Source: JAFEDN01 sp963832945
GTDB taxonomy: Bacteria > Pseudomonadota > Gammaproteobacteria > Coxiellales > Coxiellaceae
Length of the DNA: 64,000 bases
Assembly: GCA_963832945.1 (NCBI GenBank)
Contig: CAWHVV010000007.1
Coordinates: 558,001 to 622,000 of the forward strand
Reading direction: 5' to 3'
The notes beneath the pieces are model-generated. The model had not been told where the DNA came from. It ran no database searches and saw only the letters and a list, made by a program, of their open reading frames with translations. The stretch's first letter is position 1, and each line of letters begins with the position of its first letter. Below are positions 9,005 to 17,590 of this stretch, in pieces. Made by a program: the position numbers and the translations under genes.

Positions 9005-9893
9005 GAACGCCAGCCGCCATAAATTTGTGAGGTTTCGAAAGCCCTTGCGCTTGAATAGTCAGAACAGCACCCATTATGGTTATCAGCATGCCGGACATCA
9101 TCATAAGATCGAGCGTAGAATGCCAAATAACCCAACCAATTAATGCTGAAAAAATAATGTTAAACAAATAAAGAGAAGAAACAGTTTGTGCGCTGACAAA
9201 TTTTGTCGAATATACTAATGCAATCTGAACAATAAAAAATAATGCACCAATTCCTAATAAAACCAATAATTGGTAGGTGGAAATTGAGTGCCAAAATGGT
9301 ACGGCAACCGTAGCTGAAATGGGCACAGAAAATAAGAAATAGTAAAAAGCACTGGTCAGCGCGCCATCCGTTTTGGAAGTTTGACGTATCAGCATGATCG
9401 AAGCCGCCATACAAATTGCCGCTCCCAAACCAAGCAAGGCGGCTATTTGGAAAACTTCACCATTGGGTCGCAATACCAAAGCCACCCCAATCAAACCCAT
9501 CAACAAGGGTAGCCATAAACGATGGTTGATTTTTTGTGACAGAAATAGAAATCCCAGAATCGGCATCATCAGCGGAGCCGTGTTAGTCAGCAACGCCGCA
9601 TCCAGCAAAGGAATAAACTTCACGGCAGAAAATAAAAAATAGCTAATTCCCAAGCTGAACAATGTTCTCACAATATGTATTTTTATATTTTTTGTTTTCA
9701 TGAGCTGTATGGCTCGCGCACGCCCCTGCATAAAGATTACCGGGAGAATCAGCATTAAGCAGACCATGCTTTGAATAAGCACAATGACTGGAATGGGGAT
9801 CTCGCCACCCAAACCCTTCACAATGGCTGTTTGGACGGCATAAACGAATGCGCTACTTAGGGTTAGAGTAATCCCCATCATTGTTGCTTTCAT
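8997..9893 (-). CDS. EamA/DMT-superfamily transporter
   Basis: 298-residue inner-membrane protein with about ten membrane helices arranged as two EamA repeats (roughly residues 8-140 and 150-285). Family features include the N-terminal GITLTLSSAFVYAVQTAIVKGL and the helix pair ending in LRPNGE. DMT proteins export amino acids, metabolites or drugs; the substrate is unknown. It is translated first in a two-gene unit with the downstream overlapping MarR regulator, a common arrangement for self-regulated efflux. Confidence 0.87.
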   Translation of the reverse strand: MKATMMGITLTLSSAFVYAVQTAIVKGLGGEIPIPVIVLIQSMVCLMLILPVIFMQGRARAIQLMKTKNIKIHIVRTLFSLGISYFLFSAVKFIPLLDAALLTNTAPLMMPILGFLFLSQKINHRLWLPLLMGLIGVALVLRPNGEVFQIAALLGLGAAICMAASIMLIRQTSKTDGALTSAFYYFLFSVPISATVAVPFWHSISTYQLLVLLGIGALFFIVQIALVYSTKFVSAQTVSSLYLFNIIFSALIGWVIWHSTLDLMMMSGMLITIMGAVLTIQAQGLSKPHKFMAAGVHE

Positions 9894-9965
9894 AATAATC
9901 TAATTTATAATTAATATTGATAATAATATATCATTATTATATTAAAAAATCAAGCCATCTCATGA

Positions 9966-10115
9966 AAGAAATTGGATGATCTAACCTTGAAGCTATATTC
10001 GAATATAGATACAATTCTTATTGTAGATGTCTGGAATCCCACCCTGATTCATGAAGAAATTCGTGCTCTTGAATACATCATGCCGGAGTTCTACCAGCGA
10101 TGCAAAATGCCGTAA
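9966..10115 (+). pseudogene. C-terminal remnant of an aspartyl/asparaginyl beta-hydroxylase
   Basis: An open stretch with no start codon in a suitable place reads SNIDTILIVDVWNPTLIHEE followed by IRALEYIMP. It closely matches the C-terminal strand of aspartyl/asparaginyl beta-hydroxylases (FIVDVWHPELTxxxRxxL). The upstream part of the gene is absent, replaced by the divergent EamA promoter region, so this is a relic. It overlaps the MFS start at 10100. Confidence 0.55.
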
Positions 10116-11536
10116 ATAATAATCACTATAAATTAATGGTTGCCATTATTTATACGGTCGTATTATTTTTGGATCGCCTGGATTTAACCATTGTTAATGT
10201 GACACTACCGACAGTCGCTGAATTTTTTAACGTTTCAATTGTTCGAACAGACTGGATCAGCTTATCCTTTCTGCTCGCATTGGCTATTTCCATACCGATC
10301 AGCAATTGGTTAGGAAACCGGTTTGGATTAAAGAATATATATATACTGGCTATTATTTTGTTTGGATTGGGTTCCACACTTTGCGCCTTGGCTCCCAGTC
10401 TGGAATCACTGAACATTTTACGATTTATTCAGGGATTGGGTGGAGGGATTATCATCCCTGTTGGTATGACAATGCTCTATCAAACTTATGAAAAATCTGA
10501 ATATGCCAGTATAACTAGTTTTACCTTTTTACCCGCTTTAATAGCACCGACAATAGCACCATTTCTTGGAGGGATTCTTTTACACTATTTTGGCTGGCGG
10601 TTTGTGTTTTTATTTTCAGGACCTATTTGTCTCATTGTATCAGTGATTGGAATCATAGCACTTAAGGAAAATACTCATAAAATCGTAAAACCATTAGACT
10701 GGATGGGATTTTTCCTGGGTTCAGCATTGCTCATTGATGTTTTTTATATCCTGTCTATCTCAAGTAAATCGGGAATGTTCAGTATTTTTTTATGGGGAAC
10801 GCTTGTTTTTATCGTATTGTTGACCTTATTTTTAATACGGGAAAAAATTTACTCTCATCCACTGATTGATTTCAGACTTTTTAAAAATCCCGTTTTTGTG
10901 AACGCGAACTGGATTCAAATTTTTTTTCAAATTTGTCATTTCGGAGCCATTTTCCTCATTGGTATGTATCTACAGGTAGGGATTGGATTTTCACCCGCAA
11001 AAGCAGGACTGATAATGGGTTTTCAGGGAATTGGTGCGATGACAACCAGTCGATATTCGGTTATATTATTTAATAAATATGGAGCAAACATTCCCATAGC
11101 AATCGGCATGTTAGGTATTGCTGTTCTGACTCCCTGTATTTTGCTAATACAAACACCCAACATGTTATTTTTCGGATTGATTTTGTTTTTTGTCCGGGGA
11201 GTTTTTAGCGGCGTGTGCGGTACTCCTATTCAGACTTTAAGTGTAATCAATTTTGACAGCACCCAACTAGGACAAGCCAACAGTGTATTCAATATTTGTA
11301 GACAGATTGCCATTAGTCTTGGCATTGCCCTATCTTCTGTTATGCTTTTTCTGGGGTTAAAATCTGTTGGATTATCCGGTATTGGTTTTATCCCTCACGA
11401 TCAGGTCATAAAAGTATTCTGGTTCGGTTTTGGGATAATTTCCATTATTGCACTGGGAGGAGTTGCTTTCGTTTGGCAAACCAGCTCCCAGGCGTTTAGA
11501 GGCAACTCTAAGGCTCTGTCACAAGAAAATAACTGA
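10100..11536 (+). CDS. MFS multidrug exporter, DHA2 (EmrB/QacA) type
   Basis: 478 residues with about 14 predicted membrane helices. It shows the DHA2 signatures LDRLDLTIVNVTLPTVAEFF in helix 1 and WISLSFLLALAISIPISNWL in helix 2, then a GGGIIIPVGM motif C region. Proteins of this group export drugs or fatty-acid-like compounds by proton antiport, often with an EmrA adaptor, none of which is adjacent. The ATG at 10100 has GGAG 11 nt upstream and lies inside the remnant of a hydroxylase gene, so the native upstream region seems lost. The 3' end overlaps the convergent gene by 18 nt. Confidence 0.9.
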   Translation: MQNAVNNNHYKLMVAIIYTVVLFLDRLDLTIVNVTLPTVAEFFNVSIVRTDWISLSFLLALAISIPISNWLGNRFGLKNIYILAIILFGLGSTLCALAPSLESLNILRFIQGLGGGIIIPVGMTMLYQTYEKSEYASITSFTFLPALIAPTIAPFLGGILLHYFGWRFVFLFSGPICLIVSVIGIIALKENTHKIVKPLDWMGFFLGSALLIDVFYILSISSKSGMFSIFLWGTLVFIVLLTLFLIREKIYSHPLIDFRLFKNPVFVNANWIQIFFQICHFGAIFLIGMYLQVGIGFSPAKAGLIMGFQGIGAMTTSRYSVILFNKYGANIPIAIGMLGIAVLTPCILLIQTPNMLFFGLILFFVRGVFSGVCGTPIQTLSVINFDSTQLGQANSVFNICRQIAISLGIALSSVMLFLGLKSVGLSGIGFIPHDQVIKVFWFGFGIISIIALGGVAFVWQTSSQAFRGNSKALSQENN

Positions 11537-12475
11537 AGATTGTGCATTTATATACTCAACAAGTTCTGGAGAATCACTTTTTCTAAAATGCCTTCTACCA
11601 GCGACAAAGAATTGGTTGCTGTTTTTATTCTGTGGATTGATAGTTCGGGGAATACCACTCTCGATAATTTTAGGAATATTCTTATTGCGCCTGGTTATAC
11701 AGAGTTCATCTTGTTTATTTTTAAGTTTTTGCTCATACGCTTTTATTTCTTTCTGAGTTTTTTCGCGATATTGTAGCGTTTTATCTTTGCTTTCCTGAAA
11801 TTTAGAATTAAATAGGGTCACATCCTTTTGCGTTAAAGAACCATTTTTACGTTTTTCGTCAAGTATGGATTGGCGTTTTGCCGTTTCGTTCATTTCTTTT
11901 TTTACAAAATCTTTAAATTTGTTGTTGATTTTTGATGTTTTATCTTGCAGCATTTTCTCATCTACAGCAACAAACTCCATACATTCATGCCAGGAGCGAG
12001 GGTTATCCCAACTACCATATGCAATTCCAGGAATAAGCTCACGTAGGATCTTCCCGTCAGCAGTGGTTATCCTACAGGGGTCAATACAGTATCCTATTTC
12101 GTTGTTTGGTATCTCTTGTCCCTCTAAATAAATAACATCTGTTTTTTTAGCATACAGGGTGGTTATAAACTTTACCAATGGCGCATATTCTATGTTATTA
12201 TGAACATCGCCGATAAAATAAAGGGAAGCATCAACAATATATTTAACATTGCCAGACTTATGAACATGCGCTAAATCATAAATAGTAGCCTCATTAGTGT
12301 ACAGATTATTGTATTCATGAATAAAAGTAGACTCCGCTAAGGAGGCTGGACAGAAAGTAGGTTCAGGTTCAATTCCAAATCCCAATAAATTACTGCGGGC
12401 AAATACTTTAGTGGTCAGTAACAAAAAATAAAAAGGAAGAGAAAACAGATTAAAACTACCCGATGATTTTTTCAT
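11519..12475 (-). CDS. Secreted or membrane-anchored hypothetical protein, possible TraB/ChaN-like fold
   Basis: 318 residues with an N-terminal hydrophobic signal (about residues 10-26, LFSLPFYFLLLTTKVFA). The body has YFIGDVHNN near residue 87, VIYLEGQEIP near 114 and FFVAGRRHF near 293. That pattern of (G-x-x-H), (x-x-EG) and (x-G-x-x-H) resembles the TraB/GumN/ChaN superfamily, but this is only a motif-level impression. Residues about 190-265 are Lys/Glu-rich and likely coiled coil. It is AT-rich, has no family I can name, and converges on the DHA2 exporter. Confidence 0.6.
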   Translation of the reverse strand: MKKSSGSFNLFSLPFYFLLLTTKVFARSNLLGFGIEPEPTFCPASLAESTFIHEYNNLYTNEATIYDLAHVHKSGNVKYIVDASLYFIGDVHNNIEYAPLVKFITTLYAKKTDVIYLEGQEIPNNEIGYCIDPCRITTADGKILRELIPGIAYGSWDNPRSWHECMEFVAVDEKMLQDKTSKINNKFKDFVKKEMNETAKRQSILDEKRKNGSLTQKDVTLFNSKFQESKDKTLQYREKTQKEIKAYEQKLKNKQDELCITRRNKNIPKIIESGIPRTINPQNKNSNQFFVAGRRHFRKSDSPELVEYINAQSSVIFL

Positions 12476-12790
12476 ATTTTAATACTCACAGTTAAATTTT
12501 TCTACAAAAATACCCTATTTAATTTAAAAAAACAAGACAATCTGTTCTTTTAATATTCAATATATTGGTGAAGCGGATTATCAGTCCAAACTATTAGATG
12601 CTAAATACCCCGCTCCTCTCCTTATTTAATACGGCCAAAATGCTTCGCGAATCCTCGTCGATCCGGAGATACGCAATCATTATGACTTTAAAACGATCAC
12701 AACATTCACTCGAGCGTATAAACAACATCAATTGATGGCTATTATGAATAAATGTTATACTTGCAAAAAATTTATTAAAGGGTAGCAAAT
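12476..12790. other. Intergenic stretch with short gene-like remnants
   Basis: No intact gene is visible. Between 12639 and 12785 the plus strand reads NASRILVDPEIRNHYDFKTI and further coding-like sequence up to a stop, without a start codon. Another open scrap (IGEADYQSKLLDAKYPAPLL) ends near 12628. They could be relics of a decayed gene, but I do not recognise them. No PmrA-type box is seen here, unlike the next intergenic regions. Confidence 0.3.
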
Positions 12791-14578
12791 ATGAATAATT
12801 CAATTAGAACCTGGAAAGAATTTAATGAGAAATATGCATCTGTTGATGTCAAAAAAATCGAACGCCAAGCATTATACAGCAAAAAATTAACTGAAGAAGA
12901 AAAAAAACAATTAGCCACACGTTTCGAGGGTAGAGAAATAGAATTAGAGAAATTTGCATTAAAAATGCAAAGATTATGGCAATACCAGCGCAATCGCATT
13001 AGGTTAAAAACAGTCAATCTAAAGGCCAATCACTCTATGGAATTTGATGAGTTAGTGCATGGACAAAATGTAAGAAAATGTATTAATAAAGATAAACTTG
13101 AATTATTAGAAAAAGCCCTTCAAAAAAGCGATTGGAAAAATGACATTTTTTATGACAAATACTTACCTCAATTAGCTTTAGCACTTTTTGCCGCAGAAAA
13201 AATTTCTCTTCAACAGATTAATACGATATTAGAATTCAGACGGCTTGGGCCTTCTAGAAAAGTTCATCATCTTGCAGATAAAAAATCTGATTTTGACAAA
13301 AATTTATCTTTTATATTCGAAAAAATGAATAAAGCGCCAGATGATCAATTAGACGAAGGAAAAGAGTTAATTGAATTATCTGAATCTAAAGCTATAGAAA
13401 AATTGCTACTTTTAAAACAGCTCATTTCCGCCTTACCATTCTCTGAACAAGTTATCGCGACTTTTGAAACATATAAATATATTGCTGATGAGGGAATAAG
13501 AAGCCTTGATGAAATATCTTTGGGAACTTCTTTATCTATAGCAGGCTATCCCATAATTAAAGAAAAATTAGAACTGGATGATGATTATTGGGAAAGATTT
13601 TTATGCATTTCTGTATCAGCTGGTGTGCGTGATGCCTTAGGTATTGTATTTTTTGGAATAAATAATTACATGCGTATGATTCCAACCTTTGGAGAAAAAA
13701 CTCCTCAAGAAATAGAGATAGGCGTGCGGCAAAAGAAACGCTATGGCGCTTTAAATTTTCCTGGAACGGTTGCTTATAAGGGAATTCACAATTACAAACG
13801 TGTCAATGATTTTGAAGCCACCTCTCATGATATTTATCATGCCCATGTAGCCTCTTCTTATGGAAAAGAAATTCAGAATGCACTTCTTGATTTAATTGAT
13901 TTAATCAGAGGTACAGTTTTACCCGATATTATAACAAATAAAACCCAAGAAACTAAATTAATTAACCCAGGAAAAAAATTTCTTTCAAAAGAAATTTGGG
14001 ATTTAATAGATGGCGAATTTGTAGAATGTTACAGTACACATTTTTATAATAAAAAATTATTTCTAACGAATGAACTTGATTCAAGCACAATCACTCTATA
14101 TTTTTTTCTTTCTCTGAAACATTTATTTTCTGAAAGAAGGTTTATAGATTCAGGGTTAAGCTTATTAGGAACCATCTTTATTTTAGACACCCTGGCGAAT
14201 TCATCAAAATGGAAAAAAAATAAAATTGATGTTTTTAATTTTTTTAAATTTGCTACGGTGGATTTTACTTCTCTACAAAAAGAATACAAAAACATTTATG
14301 TGTTTTACCAAAAAATGGCTGATGATCCTCTAAAGATTAAAATATTAAAAGTCATTCTTTATAAAAGTTTAAATCAATCTGATCTATTTTCTTTAGATAT
14401 CCTCAAAGAAAACGAGTCAAAAATCCTGGAAAAACTTAAGTTTAAAAAATATTCTCCCAAAGAAAGCAATCCACTCCATAATAATTGTATTTACTTTACT
14501 TACTCTGGGAAAAAGGTTACTACAGAATCTGCAGGTAATATCATTCAAGAAATCAATAAGGAATTTTGCAAGTCATAG
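12791..14578 (+). CDS. Large AT-rich orphan protein, effector candidate
   Basis: 595 residues, strongly Lys/Glu/Asn-rich and AT-rich. The first 100 residues are charged and helical. The central region contains SAGVRDALGIVFFGINNYMR (about 277-296) and a His-rich stretch DFEATSHDIYHAHVASSYGK near residue 347. There is no signal peptide and no convincing membrane helix. I recognise no family. Its composition, orphan status and position at the start of the PmrA-box island make a translocated effector plausible but unproven. Start ATG at 12791 follows a weak AAAGGG ribosome site. Confidence 0.65.
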   Translation: MNNSIRTWKEFNEKYASVDVKKIERQALYSKKLTEEEKKQLATRFEGREIELEKFALKMQRLWQYQRNRIRLKTVNLKANHSMEFDELVHGQNVRKCINKDKLELLEKALQKSDWKNDIFYDKYLPQLALALFAAEKISLQQINTILEFRRLGPSRKVHHLADKKSDFDKNLSFIFEKMNKAPDDQLDEGKELIELSESKAIEKLLLLKQLISALPFSEQVIATFETYKYIADEGIRSLDEISLGTSLSIAGYPIIKEKLELDDDYWERFLCISVSAGVRDALGIVFFGINNYMRMIPTFGEKTPQEIEIGVRQKKRYGALNFPGTVAYKGIHNYKRVNDFEATSHDIYHAHVASSYGKEIQNALLDLIDLIRGTVLPDIITNKTQETKLINPGKKFLSKEIWDLIDGEFVECYSTHFYNKKLFLTNELDSSTITLYFFLSLKHLFSERRFIDSGLSLLGTIFILDTLANSSKWKKNKIDVFNFFKFATVDFTSLQKEYKNIYVFYQKMADDPLKIKILKVILYKSLNQSDLFSLDILKENESKILEKLKFKKYSPKESNPLHNNCIYFTYSGKKVTTESAGNIIQEINKEFCKS

Positions 14579-14588
14579 GATATACTCA

Positions 14589-14793
14589 CAGCAATTCCCG
14601 CTGAGTACAGCGAAAATTGCTTCCTGTTTTTATCCTGCGCTCGGCGGAACCGATGCTCGGAATGAAGGGGGAGAATCGCGATTTTCCCCCTTGCGATCCC
14701 CCATCGCGGGGATAATTTTCTACGAAAATTATTTTTTTATAAGGGTGATTTATTTTTTTAAATCAAACAGTTAAAATTCACCGGGAATTACTG
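14589..14793 (+). mobile_element. MITE copy 2 (205 bp)
   Basis: Same element as at 8380. The left terminal repeat is CAGCAATTCCCGCTGAG and the right terminal repeat CACCGGGAATTACTG. The sequence ATATACTCA occurs at 14580-14588 and again at 14797-14805, a probable 9-bp target duplication with three extra bases at the right end. It lies just after the stop codon of the 595-residue orphan gene and may shape its mRNA 3' end. Its right half is nearly identical to that of copy 3 at 36919. Confidence 0.85.
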
Positions 14794-14825
14794 AAAATAT
14801 ACTCAAAACGATTAGGTTTTCGGTG

Positions 14826-14957
14826 TTATAGCGCCCAGTGACCAGTGAGATTGAAACGTTCATTAAGGCAGCGCCGTAATACTTCTCGGCTTACTCCCGT
14901 CTTGTGATACAAATGTAAAACTCCCCATAGCCGTCCAAATTGAGCTATTTCTGTTAG
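14826..14957 (-). other. Coding-like remnant without start codon
   Basis: The minus strand is open over 43 codons, reading LTEIAQFGRLWGVLHLYHKT and then SREVLRRCLNERF to a TAA, but it is preceded at once by a stop and has no start. It looks like the C-terminal scrap of a lost gene; I cannot name it. The rest of the 14794-15066 interval holds the PmrA-type promoter of the next gene. Confidence 0.3.
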
Positions 14958-14969
14958 TCATAATAAATC

Positions 14970-14986
14970 CTTAATAAACCCTTAAT
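14970..14986 (+). promoter_or_regulatory. PmrA-type box upstream of the 308-residue orphan
   Basis: CTTAAT-AAACC-CTTAAT fits YTTAAK-N5-YTTAAK, the direct repeat bound by PmrA. A TATAAT follows at 15008-15013, 21 nt after the box, which is 11 nt (one helical turn) further than at the other boxes in this window. It is 80 nt before the ATG at 15067. Confidence 0.65.
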
Positions 14987-15066
14987 GTATTAATAAGCAT
15001 TACAGTATATAATATACACTTCTTGAAACAGTAAAAAGATTAATAATTTAAAATTGAGATAATATT

Positions 15067-15993
15067 ATGAGTAAAAAAAGAGATATTGAACAGGCATTAG
15101 GAGCTGCGAGCGGCGTGGATAGTGCGGGAGAAGACATCAGCCAGTTATTTTTCACTTCATTAACAAAGAGCCTTGAAGGAATTGGTCTGGGTACTGACGC
15201 CTTACAAGGGGCCTTGAGAATGGCTATTGGCCAAGATCATAAATTATCACCTAAAGAACGAGCCAATTTTCGTGATCAGGCTGCTATAAGCGCCGGCGAT
15301 ATGAGCAAGACAGCATTTGAACTATTTAAACATGCTACCTTCATCGCTTCAAAAGCAACTGGAACTGTTATTCCCGGCATAGATTTATTGAATCAGTTTT
15401 TTACTCTGAGAATAAAATTACGGGATAAAAAACCATTACCCATTTTCAGTGAAGCTACAAAAATTATCCTAACGACAGCCGGGATTATTTTAATTCCTAT
15501 TTCAGGAGGAACCTCGGTCATTTTGTTGGGAGTGGCTAGCGCCATAAATGGCGGGGAATTGGCAATCACAATATTGAATAAAATCCATGAAAAAATTTAT
15601 CTGAAAGAAAAACCCGCGGACCTGGAGATAAAAACTCTCAGCGACCTGGCGGATACCGGAAAAGAAGCCTATATCAGACAAATTACTGATCAAATCGCCA
15701 ATGATTTTAAAAATTATCTGGAAGAAAGTTTGTGTGAACAGGAGGAAAAAGCAGTTATTTTGACTGAAGCAGAAAAATATCTGCCGCAAACTAAAATCGG
15801 TAAAGAAACATTTGATGTCTTCGTTGAGCCTCCGGTTAAATCAAAAGACGATTTTGCAGGAGTCGAGCTTACAGATTTTAGTACCAGTCCTTTACGAAGT
15901 TGCAGTTTATTAACCCAACGAAATAAATCAGATCAGCAGGTAAAAGTTTTTACCTCGTCTCAGGAATCGCAGGTACAAAGCTCTCTTGGATAA
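15067..15993 (+). CDS. PmrA-box orphan protein with hydrophobic hairpin, effector candidate
   Basis: 308 residues. An N-terminal helical region (about 1-125) is followed by a hydrophobic segment at about 133-166 (IILTTAGIILIPISGGTSVI, then LLGVASAING) that could form one long or two short membrane helices. The C-terminal half is acidic, Ser-rich and Gln-rich (ends SSQESQVQSSLG). There is no signal peptide. A PmrA-type box and TATAAT lie upstream. Membrane-inserting, Ser/Glu-tailed orphans under PmrA control are typical of Dot/Icm effectors; this remains inference. No family recognised. Confidence 0.65.
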   Translation: MSKKRDIEQALGAASGVDSAGEDISQLFFTSLTKSLEGIGLGTDALQGALRMAIGQDHKLSPKERANFRDQAAISAGDMSKTAFELFKHATFIASKATGTVIPGIDLLNQFFTLRIKLRDKKPLPIFSEATKIILTTAGIILIPISGGTSVILLGVASAINGGELAITILNKIHEKIYLKEKPADLEIKTLSDLADTGKEAYIRQITDQIANDFKNYLEESLCEQEEKAVILTEAEKYLPQTKIGKETFDVFVEPPVKSKDDFAGVELTDFSTSPLRSCSLLTQRNKSDQQVKVFTSSQESQVQSSLG

Positions 15994-16000
15994 GGGCTTG

Positions 16001-16233
16001 TCACAAGGTGAGTAAGTTGGCGGAACTTCCCCGCCAACTTCTCTCATCGGATACGCCTATAAAGGTCAGTGTGATGACTGCCATTAACAAACCCCCAAGC
16101 AGCCAAGAAATTACCGCGGCAGGCCCCGCGATTTGGGATGTGTATAATGGCCAGAATAACCATCCAGAAGCAATCACACTGCCAATCCCGACTAAAAACA
16201 AACCAAAAAGAAAATTTCACGTTTAAATTGCAT
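16001..16233 (-). pseudogene. N-terminal remnant of an APC-family amino-acid permease
   Basis: The minus strand reads MQFKREIFF from 16233. After a frameshift it continues LVGIGSVIASGWLFWPLYTS, then AGPAAVISWLLGG up to 16001. This is the first helix pair of APC-superfamily amino-acid transporters, which carry the GIGSVIGSGWL motif. Only about 75 of roughly 450 residues remain. It lies between two PmrA-box orphan genes, so they probably invaded or replaced an older locus. Confidence 0.65.
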
Positions 16234-16335
16234 ATTTAATATCTCAACCCAAAATTTGACGCCCACACAGCATTAAGGTTTTCTTAAATTGAAATAATTT
16301 ATGATCAAAAAAAATAAAAAAAATAAAACTTAAAA

Positions 16336-16352
16336 TTTAAGATTTTCTTAAT
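16336..16352 (+). promoter_or_regulatory. PmrA-type box upstream of the 16414 gene
   Basis: TTTAAG-ATTTT-CTTAAT fits both YTTAAK-N5-YTTAAK and the TTAA-N2-TT-N2-cTTAA form described for Coxiella. A weaker second copy (ATTAAG-GTTTT-CTTAAA) lies at 16272-16288. The position 10 nt after the box holds only TAAAAC; TATATT at 16358-16363 is an alternative minus 10. The ATG is 62 nt downstream. Confidence 0.65.
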
Positions 16353-16413
16353 ATTACTATATTAAAACAGAATAGCGAGTGTGTAAAAAATAAACTAAAA
16401 CAGGGGTGTTATT

Positions 16414-17385
16414 ATGTCGTTAGAAATTTTACTTTTTGGATTTCGAGACAGTGAGCAATTCCATGTCGCGGCTAGATTGACTCAAATTCCGCCTGGCGAA
16501 GATAATTGCGCTAATTATATTAGCTATTATGGTTATCAACCTAGATAATTACAAAATAAAAGGAAATGAAGTAAAGGCGCCAACCGACATACTGTTTGGC
16601 TGTATTGGCGGGGGAGGCGGTGGAAAAGTATGGGATTTGTACGACGCATTCTTAGAGACTTCGGGATTTAATTTTGCTCCTCAGAGCTATGATAACGACA
16701 ACTTAATTTTACTGGATAAAGTTGTCATTCCAACGTAAAAGAGGACAAAACAGAGTCTGAGTGTGTGTATAGTGAGGAAAAGATCAGAGAGCAATGGTCT
16801 CTTTTTAGAGCAAAAAACTATGGTGATCGCCCTCCCTCCATACTTGCAAACCGCGAGTTTAACATTGCATTTAGACATTGCGGTACCATTATCCAAAATA
16901 TTTTTGACAGAGAAGATTTAAGAAGAACAATACCTGAACCGACAAATCCAAAAACCAATAAACCCAATCGTCAAACTATAACAAAGTCTATATTGGGAAC
17001 ATTCAAAAAAGCAGCGGCAGATTCAAAATCGACAAAGAATTATTTGGAAATCTTAAACGCCAAAAGAAAAGAGGGATTATTCAATTCATTACAAAATTAT
17101 AAGAAAAAAAGAGAATCCCAGCCTGAATATAAAAATATATTTAGATTTGGTTTTAGCAAAACAGATAAAGTCAATGCTGTTGATAAGGCAATGAATATGA
17201 TTTCAAATTCTCCATTCGAACGTCTCAAAGAAAATGAACATGCGGCCTTATTTGAAAAGGAGCAGTGGCATGCATCTACTTCTTTATACCATAAATATAT
17301 TCGTCCCTATGGAACTTTACTGGAGACAATAATCACAGAAAAAAGAGGCTTTGAACCTGTGAAACCAGGGCTTGTTTCAATATAA
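16414..17385 (+). pseudogene. PmrA-box orphan gene with two frameshifts, effector candidate
   Basis: Three consecutive open stretches look like one gene of about 324 codons. Frame 1 from ATG 16414 (MSLEILLFGFRDSEQFHVAA) runs to a stop at 16548. Frame 2 (NLDNYKIKGNEVKAPTDI, then CIGGGGGGKVWDLYDAF) runs to 16737. Frame 1 resumes from 16720 (NVKEDKTESECVYSEEKIRE) to 17385. Two compensating one-base indels, near 16510-16545 and 16720-16735, would restore it. The C-terminal 200 residues are basic, Lys/Asn-rich and helical, including a KKAAADSKSTKNY segment. No known domain. A PmrA-type box precedes it. Confidence 0.6.
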
Positions 17386-17492
17386 ATAATTTAAAAATAG
17401 AGGTTAATTGAGCTCTGGCCCCAATTCGTGTTCTGATTAGTAATGCCCACCGCAAAGACCAGACGTTTTGGTTTAATCAATAAAAATCTATT

Positions 17493-17509
17493 TTTAAGAT
17501 ATCCTTAAT
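17493..17509 (+). promoter_or_regulatory. PmrA-type box upstream of the 17591 gene
   Basis: TTTAAG-ATATC-CTTAAT fits YTTAAK-N5-YTTAAK. Exactly 10 nt after the box is TATTTT (17520-17525), a plausible minus 10. The ATG at 17591 has AGGAAAG upstream. The remaining part of the 17386-17590 gap holds nothing else I can identify. Confidence 0.68.
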
Positions 17510-17590
17510 CTATCAATGCTATTTTAGCTACAAACTTAAATCACTATTTTAAACTAATAGAAAATAATAATTAACAATCAGGAAAGAATC

